A stretch of 64,000 bases of DNA from Cryobacterium fucosi (GCF_004403515.1 NZ_SOHH01000068.1:1-64000); one strand, 5' to 3'; counted from the first letter of the stretch, positions 18,297-26,651 are shown. Program-made: numbers and translations. The notes: generated from the sequence alone by a model not told the origin.

Positions 18297-19746
18297 TCCG
18301 AAGGGCTTCCTCAAGACCACGGAGCGTGAAACCCCGGCCCGCCGTCCCGTGTCCGTTCGCCTGATGGACTGGAAAGAGGTCTACGAGCAGGGCGACGCGG
18401 CGCAGTTGAAACGCCAGGCCGGCCGCTGCATGGACTGTGGCGTGCCGTTCTGCCACCAGGGCTGCCCCCTGGGCAACCTGATCCCCGAGTGGAACGACCT
18501 CACCTGGCGGGATGAGGGGAGGCAGGCGATCGAACGTCTCCACTCCACGAACAACTTCCCCGAGTTCACCGGCCGGCTCTGCCCGGCGCCCTGCGAATCC
18601 GCCTGCGTCCTGGCCATCAGCCAGCCCGCCGTCACGATCAAGCAGGTGGAGGTGTCCATCATCGACCAGGCGTTCGCCAACGGCTGGGTGCAGCCGCAGC
18701 CGCCGGGGCGGCTCACCGGAAAGACCGTCGCCGTCGTCGGTTCCGGCCCGGCCGGCCTCGCGGCGGCGCAGCAGCTCACCCGCGCCGGGCATACCGTCGC
18801 CGTCTTCGAACGAGACGACCGGATCGGCGGGCTGCTCCGTTACGGCATCCCCGACTTCAAGATGGAGAAGAAGCACCTCGAGTCGCGGCTGGCGCAGATG
18901 ACGGCGGAGGGAACCCGGTTCCGGGCCGGCGTCAACATCGGCGTCGACATCACCTGGGACGCCCTGCGCGCCAGGTACGACGCCGTGGTCATCGCCACCG
19001 GCGCGATGGTGCCCCGCGATCTCCCGATCCCCGGGCGGGACCTGCCCGGCGTGCACTTCGCGATGAAATACCTGGTCCAGCAGAACAGGGTCGGCGCGGG
19101 CGACACCGTCGACCAGCAGATCACGGCGGAAGGCAGGCACGTGGTCGTGCTCGGCGGCGGCGACACCGGCGCCGACTGCATCGGCACCGCGCACCGTCAG
19201 CTGGCGGCATCCGTCACCAACCTCGCAATCGGCACGCGGCCGGGCACGAGCCGCCCGGAGCACCAGCCGTGGCCGCTCTCGCCGACGCTGTTCGAGGTGT
19301 CGAGCGCCCACGAAGAGGGCGGCAGCCGGCAGTACCTCGCGTCGACGATCGAGTTCCTGGCGAACGACGCCGGCGAGGTGCGCGCGATCCGGGTCGCCGA
19401 GACCGAGTACCGGGGCGGGCGCCGCGTGCCCAAGGCGGGCACCGAGCGGGAGATCCCCGCGGATCTCGTGCTTCTGTCCCTCGGATTCACCGGGCCGGAA
19501 TCCCGCGACCTCACCGCGCAGCTGCAATTGCCGGTCGACGACCGGAGTAATGTCGAACGTGACGGCAACTACCAGACCAGTCACGAAGGAGTCTTCGTTG
19601 CCGGAGACGCCGGTCGCGGCCAGTCGCTCATCGTATGGGCGATCGCCGAGGGCCGGGCTGCGGCAGCCGCCGTCGATCGTTACCTCGAAGGTGAGACCCT
19701 ACTGCCTGCTCCGGTCAAACCGACCGACCATGCCTTCGCAATCTGA
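18289..19746 (+). CDS. gltD: Glutamate synthase, small subunit
   Basis: Feeds electrons from NADPH through FAD and Fe-S clusters to GltB. The 485-residue protein carries an N-terminal cysteine domain (CMDCGVPFCHQGCPLGN and CPAPCESACV), an FAD motif VVGSGPAGLAAAQQL, an NADPH motif VVLGGGDTGADCIGTA, and the C-terminal FAD-contact FVAGDAGRGQSL. Its ATG lies inside the end of gltB, so the two subunits are translationally coupled. Confidence 0.96.
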   Translation: MADPKGFLKTTERETPARRPVSVRLMDWKEVYEQGDAAQLKRQAGRCMDCGVPFCHQGCPLGNLIPEWNDLTWRDEGRQAIERLHSTNNFPEFTGRLCPAPCESACVLAISQPAVTIKQVEVSIIDQAFANGWVQPQPPGRLTGKTVAVVGSGPAGLAAAQQLTRAGHTVAVFERDDRIGGLLRYGIPDFKMEKKHLESRLAQMTAEGTRFRAGVNIGVDITWDALRARYDAVVIATGAMVPRDLPIPGRDLPGVHFAMKYLVQQNRVGAGDTVDQQITAEGRHVVVLGGGDTGADCIGTAHRQLAASVTNLAIGTRPGTSRPEHQPWPLSPTLFEVSSAHEEGGSRQYLASTIEFLANDAGEVRAIRVAETEYRGGRRVPKAGTEREIPADLVLLSLGFTGPESRDLTAQLQLPVDDRSNVERDGNYQTSHEGVFVAGDAGRGQSLIVWAIAEGRAAAAAVDRYLEGETLLPAPVKPTDHAFAI

Positions 19747-19856
19747 TTGGTCCGTTACCAAGTGATCACCACCGAAGAGACCCACCACCCCGTGGTCTCT
19801 GCCCCCACGAAAGCACCACAGCGCCAAAGAAGCGCGGAAACCGGAGAATTTTCAGT

Positions 19857-21302
19857 ATGAGACGCGCCAAAATCGTTGCCACCCTCGGGCCGGCGGCATC
19901 CAGCTACGAACAAATTCGAGCGCTCATCGATGCGGGCGTCGATGTCTGCCGGATGAACCTCAGCCATGGGGACTATCAGGTCCACGAAGGCGTTTACGCG
20001 AATGTTCGCAAGGCCGCGAATGACTCCGGCCGTGCGGTCGCCGTCATGGTCGACCTGCAGGGGCCGAAGATCCGTCTCGGCAAGTTCGAAGGCGGCCCTT
20101 ACGAACTGGCCGTCGGCGACATCTTTAAGATCACCACCGAAGAGGTCGTCGGCACGCGGGAACTCTCCGGCACCACGTACAAGGGCCTTCCCCAGGACGT
20201 CAAGGCCGGCGACTTCCTCCTCATCGACGACGGCAAGGTCAAGGTCGAGGTTGTGGTCACGAACGGCACCGTCGTGACCACCAAGGTAGTCGTCGCGGGC
20301 CCCGTCTCGAACAACAAGGGCATCAACCTGCCCGGAGTCGCCGTCAACGTGCCGGCCCTGTCCGAAAAGGACGAGGCTGACCTGCGCTGGGGTCTCCGGC
20401 TCGGAACGGACCTGATCGCGCTGTCGTTCGTGCGCGACGCCGCCGACATCACCCGCGTGCACGAGATCATGGCTGAGGAAGGCCGTCGCGTCCCCGTGAT
20501 CGCGAAGATCGAGAAGCCGCAGGCCGTCGAGAACCTCGAAGGCATCGTCGACGCGTTCGACGCCATCATGGTCGCCCGTGGCGACCTGGGCGTGGAGCTG
20601 CCGCTGGAGGCCGTGCCGATCGTGCAGAAGCATGCGGTCGAGCTCGCTCGTCGCATGGCCAAGCCGGTCATCGTGGCGACCCAGATGCTGGAATCCATGA
20701 TCCACAGCCCGGTGCCGACGCGCGCGGAAACGTCCGACGTGGCCAACGCCGTGCTCGACGGTGCTGACGCGGTCATGCTCAGTGGCGAGACCAGCGTCGG
20801 GGAGTACCCCGTCGTCACGGTCCAGACCATGGCGCGCATCGTGGCCTCGACGGAGGACCACGGCCTGGAGCGCATTGCTCCGCTGACGAACAAGCCGCGC
20901 ACCCAGGGCGGGGCGATCACCCTGGCCGCCATCGAGGTTGCCGAGTTCGTCGAGGCGAAGTACCTCTGCATCTTCACCGAGTCCGGTGACTCGGCCAGGC
21001 GGATGTCCCGCCTGCGTTCGAAGATCCCGATGCTGGCCTTCACCCCGGAGCCCGGCATCCGTCGTCGCCTTGCCCTCAGCTGGGGCATCCAGACGTACCT
21101 GGTCGAGCGGGTCACCCACACCGACGCCATGTTCGGCCAGGTGGACGACATTCTGCTCAGCCAGGGTCTGGCCCAGCTCGGCGACAAGGTCGTCGTGATC
21201 AGCGGATCCCCTCCCGGAATCGCCGGCTCCACGAACGACATCCGTGTGCACCGCGTCGGCGATGCGCACAACGAGGTTCACCCGGCCTACGCCAAGAACT
21301 GA
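19857..21302 (+). CDS. pyk: Pyruvate kinase
   Basis: Last step of glycolysis, phosphoenolpyruvate plus ADP to pyruvate plus ATP. The 481-residue protein shows MRRAKIVATLGPAA, the MNLSHG phosphate motif, the active-site IAKIEKPQAVEN and the VARGDLGVELP Mg2+ site, and MLSGETSVGEYP. The C-terminal domain (about 345-481) is the allosteric region. CGGAG at 19838-19843 precedes the ATG by about 13 bases. It follows gltD after 110 bp that hold a modest hairpin (AGAGACC...GGTCTCT near 19776-19800) and no gene. Confidence 0.96.
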   Translation: MRRAKIVATLGPAASSYEQIRALIDAGVDVCRMNLSHGDYQVHEGVYANVRKAANDSGRAVAVMVDLQGPKIRLGKFEGGPYELAVGDIFKITTEEVVGTRELSGTTYKGLPQDVKAGDFLLIDDGKVKVEVVVTNGTVVTTKVVVAGPVSNNKGINLPGVAVNVPALSEKDEADLRWGLRLGTDLIALSFVRDAADITRVHEIMAEEGRRVPVIAKIEKPQAVENLEGIVDAFDAIMVARGDLGVELPLEAVPIVQKHAVELARRMAKPVIVATQMLESMIHSPVPTRAETSDVANAVLDGADAVMLSGETSVGEYPVVTVQTMARIVASTEDHGLERIAPLTNKPRTQGGAITLAAIEVAEFVEAKYLCIFTESGDSARRMSRLRSKIPMLAFTPEPGIRRRLALSWGIQTYLVERVTHTDAMFGQVDDILLSQGLAQLGDKVVVISGSPPGIAGSTNDIRVHRVGDAHNEVHPAYAKN

Positions 21303-21316
21303 CCCCGAACGAGAAA

Positions 21317-21349
21317 CCCCGCCCCGTGTCCGCACGCGGCGGGGCTTTT
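21317..21349 (+). terminator. Rho-independent terminator of pyk
   Basis: CCCCGCC at 21317-21323 pairs with GGCGGGG at 21338-21344, with an inner CGTG/CACG pairing, followed by CTTTTC. It lies 15 bp after the pyk stop. Confidence 0.85.
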
Positions 21350-21462
21350 CGCGCCCTGAAGGGATCGTTTGGCACGGCGGGAGGGCTTCGATGGGGGGCT
21401 GATTCGGCGACGCCGCGGAAGGGCGCACGACACTTCCGCGGTGGAAACAGCCTGGGTGTCGG

Positions 21463-21545
21463 TACCGGTGGTGGGACTCGAACCCACACGTCCTCTCGAA
21501 CAAAGCATTTTGAGTGCTCCGCGTCTGCCATTCCGCCACACCGGC
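21463..21545 (-). tRNA. tRNA-Leu (anticodon CAA)
   Basis: Read on the minus strand, 83 nt from G at 21545 to discriminator A at 21463. Acceptor GCCGGTG pairs with CACCGGT (first pair G-U). The anticodon stem GAGCA/TGCTT encloses the loop CTCAAAA, giving anticodon CAA, which reads UUG. The long variable arm before the T arm (GTGGG TTCGAGT CCCAC) marks a class II tRNA and fits leucine. The 3' CCA is not encoded: after A73 the sequence is CCG. Confidence 0.95.
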
Positions 21546-21561
21546 TCACAACACCTGGATC

Positions 21562-21567
21562 AGAATA
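21562..21567 (-). promoter_or_regulatory. -10 hexamer TATTCT for tRNA-Leu
   Basis: TATTCT on the minus strand ends 16 bp before the mature tRNA 5' end. It lies back to back with the -10 of the ANTAR regulator at 21571-21576, so the two promoters overlap. Confidence 0.45.
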
Positions 21568-21570
21568 CCG

Positions 21571-21576
21571 TAGGCT
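21571..21576 (+). promoter_or_regulatory. -10 hexamer TAGGCT, leaderless ANTAR regulator
   Basis: TAGGCT ends seven bases before the GTG at 21584, and no ribosome-binding site is present, so the mRNA is probably leaderless. Confidence 0.55.
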
Positions 21577-21583
21577 TTGACCC

Positions 21584-22189
21584 GTGACCGACCAAGATTC
21601 CACTCCAGTTCCTCCTCGCCGCGTCGTCGTGGCCGAGGACGAGTCCCTCATCCGCCTCGACATCGTCGAAATCCTCCGCGACGCCGGATTCGAAGTGGTC
21701 GGCGAAGCCGGCGACGGCGAAACCGCCGTGGCCCTCGCCACCGAGCTGCGGCCCGACCTGGTGATCATGGACGTCAAGATGCCTCACCTTGACGGCATCT
21801 CCGCCGCCGAACGCATCACCAAGGCGCACATCGCCCCGGTCGTGCTGCTCACCGCGTTCAGCCAGAAGGAACTGGTCGAGCGGGCCACGGAGGCCGGCGC
21901 GCTGGCGTACGTCGTCAAGCCGTTCACGCCCAACGACCTGCTCCCGGCGATCGAGATCGCCCTGTCCCGCTACAGCCAGATCATCACGCTCGAGGCCGAG
22001 GTCGCCGACCTGGTCGAGCGGTTCGAGACCCGCAAGCTCGTCGACCGGGCCAAGGGCCTGCTCAACGAGAAGATGGGCCTCTCCGAGCCGGAGTCGTTCC
22101 GCTGGATCCAGAAGGCATCCATGGACCGCCGCCTGACCATGCACGACGTCGCCCAGGCGATCATCGAGCAGCTCTCCGCAAAAAAATAG
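21584..22189 (+). CDS. ANTAR-domain response regulator (PdtaR-like)
   Basis: The 201-residue protein joins an N-terminal receiver domain, with phosphoacceptor Asp63 in VIMDVKMPHLDG, acidic pair Glu/Asp in VVAEDES, and Lys in YVVKPF, to a C-terminal ANTAR RNA-binding domain (about 140-195) with LVDRAKGLLNEKMGLSEPESFRWIQKASM split by the usual helices. ANTAR regulators act on RNA hairpins to prevent termination. The mycobacterial homologue PdtaR is controlled by the kinase PdtaS; no kinase gene is adjacent here. Its position near polA matches that of PdtaR in mycobacteria, from memory. Confidence 0.9.
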   Translation: MTDQDSTPVPPRRVVVAEDESLIRLDIVEILRDAGFEVVGEAGDGETAVALATELRPDLVIMDVKMPHLDGISAAERITKAHIAPVVLLTAFSQKELVERATEAGALAYVVKPFTPNDLLPAIEIALSRYSQIITLEAEVADLVERFETRKLVDRAKGLLNEKMGLSEPESFRWIQKASMDRRLTMHDVAQAIIEQLSAKK

Positions 22190-22216
22190 GCGGCGCTCTC
22201 GACTCAGGAAAAGACA

Positions 22217-22258
22217 CGCAGGCAAACCGTGGGTGGACGGGTTGCCTGCGTTTCTTCT
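22217..22258. terminator. Bidirectional terminator between convergent genes
   Basis: CGCAGGCAAACCG at 22217-22229 pairs with CGGGTTGCCTGCG at 22238-22250 (one mismatch), followed by TTTCTTCT; on the other strand the stem is preceded by TCTTTTCC. It separates the ANTAR gene and the thioesterase gene, which converge. Confidence 0.85.
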
Positions 22259-22682
22259 ATGCCAGCGCCGGCAGGTCCTTGATCAGGTTGGTGATCCGGA
22301 TCGTCGAACAGCGTCGGCCCTGATCATCGGTGACGACGATCTCATGCGTCGTCAGGGTTCGCCCCAGGTGGAGCGGCGTGCACACTCCCGTGACATGGCC
22401 GGATGTCGCCGACCGGGTGTGCGTGGCATTGATCTCGATGCCGACCGCGAGGCGCCCCGGGCCGGCGTGCAGGTTCGCCGCCATCGACCCGAGCGATTCG
22501 CCCAGCACAACATAGGCGCCGCCGTGCAGCAACATGGCCGGCTGGGTGTTGCCCGCGACCGGCATCCGCGCGACCGCCCGTTCGATCGTGAACTGGACGA
22601 ACTCGATGCCCATCTTCTCGGCCAGGCTGCCTGCCCCGCGTTCCTGAACCCAGGCCAGCGCGTCTGCGGTCTTCTCGATCAT
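22257..22682 (-). CDS. PaaI-type hotdog-fold thioesterase
   Basis: A 141-residue single-domain protein of the 4-hydroxybenzoyl-CoA/phenylacetyl-CoA thioesterase family (acyl-CoA hydrolysis). Family features are LAEKMGIEFVQF at the start of the fold, LHGGAYVVLGESLGSMAA (HGG motif with catalytic His/Asn-type helix and Glu), and GRTLTTHEIVVTDDQGR. AAAGGTG lies upstream of the ATG at 22682. Longer in-frame starts would run into polA on the other strand. The substrate is not predictable from sequence. The gene is divergent from polA. Confidence 0.85.
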   Translation of the reverse strand: MIEKTADALAWVQERGAGSLAEKMGIEFVQFTIERAVARMPVAGNTQPAMLLHGGAYVVLGESLGSMAANLHAGPGRLAVGIEINATHTRSATSGHVTGVCTPLHLGRTLTTHEIVVTDDQGRRCSTIRITNLIKDLPALA

Positions 22683-22727
22683 GATCACCTTTGGTCGCTG
22701 CACCCTGCCCGCGTCTGACGACGCTTG

Positions 22728-22733
22728 TAGGCT
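22728..22733 (+). promoter_or_regulatory. -10 hexamer TAGGCT, leaderless polA
   Basis: TAGGCT ends six bases before the GTG at 22740; there is no Shine-Dalgarno sequence in the 57-bp divergent gap. Confidence 0.55.
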
Positions 22734-22739
22734 GTCTCT

Positions 22740-25427
22740 GTGTTGGATTCCGAAAAGCCTACCCTGATGATCATCGACGGCCATTCCCTGGCCTACCGGG
22801 CGTTCCATGCCCTCCCGGTCGACAGTTTCCAGACCCGGGACGGGCAGCACACCAACGCCATCCACGGGTTCATCTCGATGCTGCTGAGCCTGCTGCGCAA
22901 CGAGAAGCCCACCCACATCGCGGTGGCCTTCGACATCTCCCGGTTCTCGTTCCGCACCCGCGAGTACCCCGACTACAAGGGGACCAGGGCCAGCACGCCC
23001 AGCGAGTTCATCGGGCAGGTCCCGCTGCTCCAGGACGCCCTCGCAGCGATGAACATCACGACCCTGACCAAGGAAGATTTCGAGGCCGACGACATCCTCG
23101 CGACCCTGTCCGTGCGCGGCACCAACGAGGGCTACCACGTCCTCGTCGTCTCCGGCGACCGCGACACCATCCAGCTCGTCAACGAGAACGTCACCCTGCT
23201 CTACCCGGCCAGCCAGGGTGTGTCCGCGCTGACCCGGTACGACCCCGAGCGCGTGATGGAGAAATACGGCATCCGGCCTGCGCAGTACCCGGATGTCGCG
23301 GCGCTGGTCGGCGAGACCAGCGACAACCTGATCGGCATCTCCAAGGTCGGGGAGAAGACGGCCGTGAAATGGCTGGGGCTCTACGGCAGCCTCGACGGGA
23401 TCCTCGAACACGCGGACGAGATCACGGGCGTGGTCGGTAACAACCTGCGCGAGCAGAAGGAGAACGCGATCCGCAACCGGCGGCTGAACCGGCTGGTGAC
23501 CGACCTCGACCTGCCCGTGCAGATCACCGACCTGGCCCGCGGCGCGATCAACGAACCGGCCGTGCGCGACGTCTTCGGCCGGCTCGAATTCAAGACTCTG
23601 CTCGACCGGGTGATCAAGCTCGAGGGCGGCGCGGCCGGCGTCGACGGCGACGCCGCCGCGGCGCCGTCCCCCGCTGTGGAGGCCGTCCCCGCTCCCTCGG
23701 CCCCTACCGCCCAGGACCTGCTCGACGAGGAACTCGGCGCCTGGATCAGCCGGGCGGTGGCCGGATCACCGGTTGGAATCGGCCTGTGCGTCGAGGTGCA
23801 GGACGGCAAGGCGATCGGCTTCGGACTGGCCGGCCCCACCGAGACCGTCAACCTGCCCTGGCAGCCCGGACGCACCGACTACCTCCCGCTCGAGGAATGG
23901 CTCGCGAGCGACTCGCCCAAGATCATGCACGACGCCAAGCACCAGATCAAGGCGCTGCGCCGCAGCAACCTGGCCTTCACCGGGCTGGCCACCGACACCC
24001 TCGTCGCCGGCTGGCTGCTGCGTCCGGGCGGCCCGGACAAGACCCTCACCGACCTGGTCACCCGTTACCTCGACGAGACACTGCCCGTGCACGACCCGAA
24101 CCAGCTCGTGCCGGACGAGGACGAGGCCGGGGGAGTCCCCATGCAGGCGTGGTACACCTACCGCCTCGCCCAGGTCCTGGCCGCGCAGCTCGACGCGGGC
24201 TCGCGGCGCGTGCTGACCGGCATCGAGATGCCCACCCTGATCGCGCTCGTGGACATGGAGCTCGCCGGGGTCGCCGTCTCGCACGACGAGCTGGCGGCCC
24301 TGTCCGCCCAGCTCGGCGAACGCTCCGCAGCCCTGGCCGCGGGCGCCTACGCCGAGATCGGCCGTGAGGTCAACCTCGGATCGCCCAAGCAGCTCCAGGA
24401 GGTGCTCTTCGAGCAACTCGGCATGCCCAAGACCCGCGCGAACAAGACCGGGTACTCCACGGATGCCGGCGCCCTCGCCGACCTGCAGGCCAGCAATCCG
24501 CACCCCTTCCTCGACCTGCTCCTGCAGCACCGCGACGCGACCAAGCTGCGCCAGATCGTGGAGACCCTCGACAAGGCCATCGACGGGACCGGCCGCATCC
24601 ACACCAACTACGTGCAGATCGGCACGGCCACCGGGCGCATCTCGTCGACGGACCCCAATCTGCAGAACATCCCCGTGCGCACGGAGGAGGGTCGCCGCAT
24701 CCGCGCCGCCTTCCACGCCGGGCCCGGCAGCGAGTGCCTGCTCACCGCGGACTACTCCCAGATCGAGATGCGCATCATGGCGCACCTCTCCGCGGACGCC
24801 GGCCTGATCGAAGCCTTCAACGCCGGAGAGGACCTGCACCGGTTCGTCGGCGCCAGCGTGTTCGGCGTCGCCCCGGCAGACGTCACTCCCGAAATGCGCA
24901 GCAAGGTCAAGGCCATGTCCTACGGCCTCGCCTACGGGCTGAGCGCCTTCGGGCTGTCGCGCCAGCTTCGGATCGACACGAAGGAAGCCAAACAGCTGAT
25001 CGGCGACTACTTCGCCCGGTTCGGGGCGGTGCGCGACTATCTCAGGCACGTCGTCGAACAGGCCAAGCTCGACGGCTACACCGCCACCATCTTCGGCCGT
25101 CGCCGTCCCTTCCCCGAGCTGCACAGCGCCAACCGGGTGCTCCGCGAGAACGCGGAACGCGCTGCCCTCAACGCCCCGATCCAGGGTTCAGCCGCCGACA
25201 TCATGAAGATCGCCATGAACGGCATCGCCGACGACCTGGCCGAGGGCGCGCTCGAGTCCCGGATGATGCTCCAGGTGCACGACGAACTGATCTTCGAGGT
25301 GGCACCGGGAGAGTGGGATGCCCTCCGCGCCGTCGTCACGCACCGGATGGAGAGGGCGGCCGACCTGCTCGTGCCGCTCGAGGTCCAGGTCGGCCGGGGC
25401 GCGAACTGGGACGCCGCCGCGCACTGA
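22740..25427 (+). CDS. polA: DNA polymerase I
   Basis: Repair and Okazaki-fragment polymerase, 895 residues. The N-terminal 5'-3' exonuclease/flap domain (about 1-290) has LMIIDGHSLAYRAF, FDISRFSFR and ADDILATL...SGDRDTIQLV. The polymerase domain has DYSQIEMRIMAHLS (motif A), the RSKVKAMSYGLAYGL O-helix region and QVHDELIFEV (motif C). The middle domain lacks proofreading residues: where E. coli has DTE there is CVE, and the other two metal aspartates are also replaced. This is usual for actinobacterial PolA. The start is GTG at 22740. Confidence 0.97.
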   Translation: MLDSEKPTLMIIDGHSLAYRAFHALPVDSFQTRDGQHTNAIHGFISMLLSLLRNEKPTHIAVAFDISRFSFRTREYPDYKGTRASTPSEFIGQVPLLQDALAAMNITTLTKEDFEADDILATLSVRGTNEGYHVLVVSGDRDTIQLVNENVTLLYPASQGVSALTRYDPERVMEKYGIRPAQYPDVAALVGETSDNLIGISKVGEKTAVKWLGLYGSLDGILEHADEITGVVGNNLREQKENAIRNRRLNRLVTDLDLPVQITDLARGAINEPAVRDVFGRLEFKTLLDRVIKLEGGAAGVDGDAAAAPSPAVEAVPAPSAPTAQDLLDEELGAWISRAVAGSPVGIGLCVEVQDGKAIGFGLAGPTETVNLPWQPGRTDYLPLEEWLASDSPKIMHDAKHQIKALRRSNLAFTGLATDTLVAGWLLRPGGPDKTLTDLVTRYLDETLPVHDPNQLVPDEDEAGGVPMQAWYTYRLAQVLAAQLDAGSRRVLTGIEMPTLIALVDMELAGVAVSHDELAALSAQLGERSAALAAGAYAEIGREVNLGSPKQLQEVLFEQLGMPKTRANKTGYSTDAGALADLQASNPHPFLDLLLQHRDATKLRQIVETLDKAIDGTGRIHTNYVQIGTATGRISSTDPNLQNIPVRTEEGRRIRAAFHAGPGSECLLTADYSQIEMRIMAHLSADAGLIEAFNAGEDLHRFVGASVFGVAPADVTPEMRSKVKAMSYGLAYGLSAFGLSRQLRIDTKEAKQLIGDYFARFGAVRDYLRHVVEQAKLDGYTATIFGRRRPFPELHSANRVLRENAERAALNAPIQGSAADIMKIAMNGIADDLAEGALESRMMLQVHDELIFEVAPGEWDALRAVVTHRMERAADLLVPLEVQVGRGANWDAAAH

Positions 25428-25435
25428 CCCCGGTT

Positions 25436-25480
25436 CTGAACCCACCCTGAACGACCCCGAACCGTTCAGGGTGGATTCAG
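25436..25480. promoter_or_regulatory. Candidate OmpR-family operator of four phased half-sites
   Basis: CTGAA occurs at 25436 and 25447, and TTCAG at 25465 and 25476. Each pair is spaced exactly 11 bp, and the pairs are inverted about a centre near 25458. The inner part, CCACCCTGAACG (25442-25453) and CGTTCAGGGTGG (25463-25474), is a perfect 12-bp inverted repeat. Two boxes 11 bp apart are the usual site of OmpR/PhoB-type regulators, and such a regulator is encoded two genes downstream. The same inverted repeat could also serve as the polA terminator, but no T-run follows. Confidence 0.6.
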
Positions 25481-25491
25481 CGGCCGTCCCC

Positions 25492-25497
25492 TACCGT
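25492..25497 (+). promoter_or_regulatory. Possible -10 TACCGT of the PepSY gene
   Basis: TACCGT lies 11 bp after the last TTCAG box, which would place that box over the -35 region, as at activator-dependent promoters of OmpR-type regulators. Assignment is tentative. Confidence 0.35.
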
Positions 25498-25547
25498 GAC
25501 GAGGACCGGGCCAAGCGCGCTCGGAAGCGAGATCCAAGGAGAACACA

Positions 25548-25868
25548 ATGAAGAAGACAGGCAAGGCGGCCGCCGCCGGACTGGCCGCCCTGGTCGGCGT
25601 CGGCACGGTGGGCGGCCTTCCGGCCGCGAACGCCGAGGGATCCGGCCAGAGCGACTCCGAGACGGCCATCACCGGCCCGGCGCTCGCCCAGGCGAGTGCC
25701 GCGGCCCTGGCCGCGACCGGGCAGGGCCGGGTCACCGACACCGAGGTCGGCGACGAGGAGAGCTACTATGAGGTCGAAGTGACCTTCGACGACGGCACAG
25801 AGGTCGATGTGCAGCTTGACCGGGCATTCCAGGTCGTCGCTGAGCCTAAGGGCGGCGCCGACGGCTGA
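25548..25868 (+). CDS. Secreted PepSY-domain protein
   Basis: A 106-residue protein with a Sec-type signal peptide: KK at the N-terminus, an Ala/Gly/Val-rich core (about 8-24) and a likely cleavage after AANA (about residue 29). There is no lipobox cysteine. The rest is one PepSY domain (about 40-98) with the pattern TGPALAQASAAALAATG, YYEVEVTFDDGTEVDVQLD and the closing QVV. PepSY domains are thought to inhibit proteases or sense the envelope. AAGGAG at 25535-25540 precedes the ATG. It stands directly before a two-component pair and behind a phased operator, so it is probably a target of that system. Confidence 0.85.
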   Translation: MKKTGKAAAAGLAALVGVGTVGGLPAANAEGSGQSDSETAITGPALAQASAAALAATGQGRVTDTEVGDEESYYEVEVTFDDGTEVDVQLDRAFQVVAEPKGGADG

Positions 25869-25884
25869 TCGGGCACGGCGAGGT

Positions 25885-25923
25885 ACCGGTCGGCCGCACC
25901 GGTCGGCCGCACCGGCCGACCGG
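25885..25923. repeat. 13-bp tandem repeat with 11-bp hairpin
   Basis: ACCGGTCGGCCGC is repeated at 25885-25897 and 25898-25910. The second copy forms a hairpin with the following sequence: CCGGTCGGCCG (25899-25909) and CGGCCGACCGG (25913-25923), with a three-base loop. It fills most of the gap between the PepSY gene and the response regulator and could attenuate or protect the mRNA. Confidence 0.65.
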
Positions 25924-25952
25924 GCGGGAGTCACCGGCAGGAAGGGTGTGCC

Positions 25953-26651
25953 ATGAAAGTGCTCCTGGTGGACGACGACGAGAAGATCACGGCCGCCCTC
26001 GGGCGCGGCCTCCGCGCAGAGGGCTTCACCGTGGACGTCGAGCGCAACGGAATTGACGGGCTCTGGCGAGCCGGCGAGGGCTGCTACGACGTCATCGTCC
26101 TGGACATCATGATGCCGGGCCGGAACGGGTTCCTGGTCTGCGCCGATCTCCGCGCGGCCGAGAACTGGACGCCCATCCTGATGCTGACCGCGAAGGACGG
26201 TGACCTCGACGAGGCGGAGGCGCTGGACACCGGCGCGGATGACTACCTGGTGAAGCCGTTTTCCTTCCCGGTTCTCGTGGCACGCCTGTACGCCCTGATC
26301 CGCCGGAGCAATTCGGCGACGCCGCCGCCGAGCGGGGTGGCCGACCTCCGGATCGACCCGCTCCACCACCGGGTGTGGGTCGGTGAGGCGGAACTCACCG
26401 TCACCTCCCGGGAGTTCGACGTCCTGCACTACCTGGTCCACCGCACCGGACAGGTGCTGTCCAAGCAGCACATCCTCGACGGCGTCTGGAGCGGAGACTT
26501 CGACGGCGACCCGAATATCGTCGAGGTGTACGTCGCCAGGCTGCGCCGCAAGCTCGAGCAGCACGATTGCCACGCCTCGATCGACACCGTACGCGGCGCG
26601 GGCTATCGGCTGGCGGCACGAACGGTGCCGGGCAGCCCCGGGCCTCGGTAG
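25953..26651 (+). CDS. OmpR-family response regulator
   Basis: A 232-residue transcription factor. The receiver domain (1-115) has DDDEK at the N-terminus, phosphoacceptor Asp51 in VLDIMMPGRNG and the Lys of LVKPFSF. The winged-helix DNA-binding domain (about 130-225) has ELTVTSREFDVLHYLVHR, the recognition region GDPNIVEVYVARLRRKL and the wing DTVRGAGYRL. It is followed by a histidine kinase after 11 bp. Its likely target is the phased operator at 25436-25480. The signal sensed is unknown. Confidence 0.94.
   Translation: MKVLLVDDDEKITAALGRGLRAEGFTVDVERNGIDGLWRAGEGCYDVIVLDIMMPGRNGFLVCADLRAAENWTPILMLTAKDGDLDEAEALDTGADDYLVKPFSFPVLVARLYALIRRSNSATPPPSGVADLRIDPLHHRVWVGEAELTVTSREFDVLHYLVHRTGQVLSKQHILDGVWSGDFDGDPNIVEVYVARLRRKLEQHDCHASIDTVRGAGYRLAARTVPGSPGPR

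Noticed and set aside
22740-25427. polA as a damaged gene because the DTE proofreading motif is replaced
   Set aside because: Polymerase and 5' nuclease motifs are complete, and loss of the 3'-5' exonuclease site is common to actinobacterial PolA.
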